Below the pieces are notes generated by a model, which was not told where the DNA came from, did not search any database, and saw only the letters and a list, made by a program, of their open reading frames with translations. Below are positions 37,339 to 38,685 of a DNA stretch of 38,685 nt, one piece after another. Where the stretch lies: assembly GCA_020438105.1 (NCBI GenBank), contig JAGQVE010000022.1:27168-65852 (forward strand). The letters are read 5' to 3'. Position numbers and translations under genes: made by a program. This DNA is from Bacteroidales bacterium (GTDB lineage: Bacteria; Bacteroidota; Bacteroidia; Bacteroidales; JAADJA01). Each line of letters opens with the position of its first letter. Position 1 is the stretch's first letter.

Positions 37339-38685
37339 TCAATCCACCACCATCTTTTTCGTCACCTTTTCAGCTCCGGCTTTCACCGTATAAAAATATA
37401 CCCCTTTGGTAAATCCGGTGGCATCAAGCTCAAAGAGGTGCTTACCGGCGTTGAGCCTCTTTTCAGGAATGGTATATACAATGCGTCCCGACAGATCACT
37501 AACCTCCACCAGTAACTCAGTATTTTGCTGCAATTCAACTGTAAAATGGGTAATCCCCGAAACCGGGTTGGGAAAGTTCTGGCTCACCTCAAAGTTATGG
37601 CGTTGGTTTTCGAAAATATCGGTATATAAGCTAATCTCCATATGCCCTATTGAATTATCCAGGTAATCATGCTGAGCTCCCCAAACGGCAGTACCGGGTT
37701 CGATATCATATTGATATATGAGATGGATAAATTCATCGGAATTTGAAGCACAGGCAGGATAAACACATTCATCAAAAATATGTACCAGATCGTTGGTTAA
37801 ATCTATAAATGTTCCCCACCATTGGCCTTCCACCATACCGGCACGAATCCAGAGGTGCCTGAAGTTTTTCAAACCATTGTCATAACCTTCCGTAACGGAA
37901 GAATAAACAAGGTATAACTGTCCCCAATCATTTACAACCAATTGCGGCATACTGGATAGACCCAGCCAGTAAAGTCCTATCTCATCGGTAAAATCAAGGG
38001 TTCCGTTATTATCAATATCCTGCGACCAACCAATGAGGTTATAATTTTCCTCCAATTCTGAGTCGGTGTGATCGTAAGGATTTAAAGCATTGAGGTTATT
38101 GGAAAATGCAGGCATATCTTCGTTCCAATAGGCGATTCCATCTACCCAGGGGAACCAGTAAGTTGAACTGGCATCCGAAGCCACCCTGTTAATTCCAAAA
38201 GCCACATGCACTTTGCCTGAATTATCAATCACCGCACTCTGGGCGCCATCAGCACAATAAAAGGTATCGGTCACCGTCCCGAAAGTCCACATGGGATACG
38301 GATGTTCCCAAATAACCGTTTTTGTAAAGTTTTCACCGCCATCGGTTGATTTCATCAGGAAGAGTCCCGTCCATGGATCACCAACAACAAAAGCCACGAT
38401 ATTGTCTTTGGGCTCAGCAAATGCATAGGTATCACCTGCAAAACCAACATATTCATCCGATGCCATACCATCCAGGATGATATTGTCATGAATCCAGCTA
38501 TCACCACCATCATCCGAATAGGAATAGAGCAATGCACCGTCCAATCCCTGGTAGGGCTGGCCGCCATGTGATTCGGGTAAGGTTAGCGCCAGCAAATGAA
38601 CGTGGGTGTTATCCGGGCCGCTGGTTACCAGGCGGTTCCATACCAGGTAATCCTCACCCGGAGGACCTGAGAATTCATTGAAGTC
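37339..38685 (-). CDS. T9SS-secreted BNR-like protein, 5' end outside window
   Basis: 448 residues of a longer protein. The frame stays open to the right edge of the window (the first residues in view read DFNEFSGPPGEDYLVWNRLV), so the N-terminus and signal peptide are missing. The visible part contains Asp-box-like propeller segments (YSDDGGDSWIHD, STDGGENFTKT), then acidic, calcium-loop-like DNNGTLDFTDE, then a T9SS type A sorting domain (~370-448: VSQNFPNPVSG, LLVEVSDLSGRIVYT, GVYFYTVKAGAEKVTKKM). A sialidase-like or non-enzymatic beta-propeller is likely. It is not closely similar to the BNR-like gene at 5055-8864. Enzymatic activity cannot be judged from the fragment. Confidence 0.85.
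   Translation of the reverse strand, partial: DFNEFSGPPGEDYLVWNRLVTSGPDNTHVHLLALTLPESHGGQPYQGLDGALLYSYSDDGGDSWIHDNIILDGMASDEYVGFAGDTYAFAEPKDNIVAFVVGDPWTGLFLMKSTDGGENFTKTVIWEHPYPMWTFGTVTDTFYCADGAQSAVIDNSGKVHVAFGINRVASDASSTYWFPWVDGIAYWNEDMPAFSNNLNALNPYDHTDSELEENYNLIGWSQDIDNNGTLDFTDEIGLYWLGLSSMPQLVVNDWGQLYLVYSSVTEGYDNGLKNFRHLWIRAGMVEGQWWGTFIDLTNDLVHIFDECVYPACASNSDEFIHLIYQYDIEPGTAVWGAQHDYLDNSIGHMEISLYTDIFENQRHNFEVSQNFPNPVSGITHFTVELQQNTELLVEVSDLSGRIVYTIPEKRLNAGKHLFELDATGFTKGVYFYTVKAGAEKVTKKMVVD

Noticed and set aside
38593..38595. TTG as the start of the last gene
   Set aside because: The same frame continues without a stop to 38685 and reads as ordinary protein sequence, so this is an internal Leu codon.

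Overview
The window looks like a chromosomal segment of a Bacteroidota bacterium, probably a free-living or environmental member of the Bacteroidales or a related group. The evidence is many large secreted proteins with PKD, GEVED, CUB and T9SS type A C-terminal sorting domains, an AT-leaning composition, weak ribosome binding sites, and TAnnTTTG-type -7 promoter elements. The exact taxon cannot be told from the sequence alone. No tRNA, rRNA, transposase, CRISPR array or phage gene was recognised.

Layout. (1) 1-297: four copies (the last partial) of an 86-bp tandem repeat, each carrying a perfect 9-bp inverted repeat; the array probably continues beyond the left edge. (2) 506-1753: a two-gene + strand unit (OsmC-like protein, hotdog thioesterase) facing dtd (D-aminoacyl-tRNA deacylase) on the - strand. 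(3) 1858-26057: 24 kb of six very large - strand genes for exported multidomain proteins, most followed by their own hairpin-plus-T-run terminator. They are built by mixing a few modules: a ~500-aa uncharacterised passenger domain (three genes), a BNR/sialidase-like passenger (one), PKD/CUB/GEVED units, a T9SS type A tail with a conserved pre-tail module (three), and a different C-terminal module ending in two dockerin-like calcium loops (three). The last of the six is a gingipain-like C25 cysteine peptidase. (4) 26449-32158: + strand housekeeping and envelope genes: a phosphofructokinase with PPi-type active-site residues, an RND/MMPL-type membrane protein, rmlA, and a polyprenyl diphosphate synthase. 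(5) 32168-34114: an ABC-F ATPase on the - strand. (6) 34267-37329: two tandem paralogous T9SS-secreted proteins. (7) 37339-38685: the 3' part of another T9SS-secreted, BNR-like protein, cut by the right edge.

The most notable feature is the pair of adjacent, co-oriented genes 5055-8864 and 8903-12790. They have unrelated N-terminal passengers, but from the start of the second PKD domain almost to the stop codon they share a 2046-bp block in which I found no base difference. A smaller case (504 bp, 11 differences) joins the two tandem paralogs at 34267-37329. Both suggest recent duplication or gene conversion that homogenises the C-terminal tails while the passengers diverge. In addition, one passenger family occurs with both a T9SS type A tail and the alternative dockerin-like tail, which suggests that the two tails do interchangeable jobs (export, anchoring or assembly).

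All functional statements rest on reading motifs by eye; no database search was possible.
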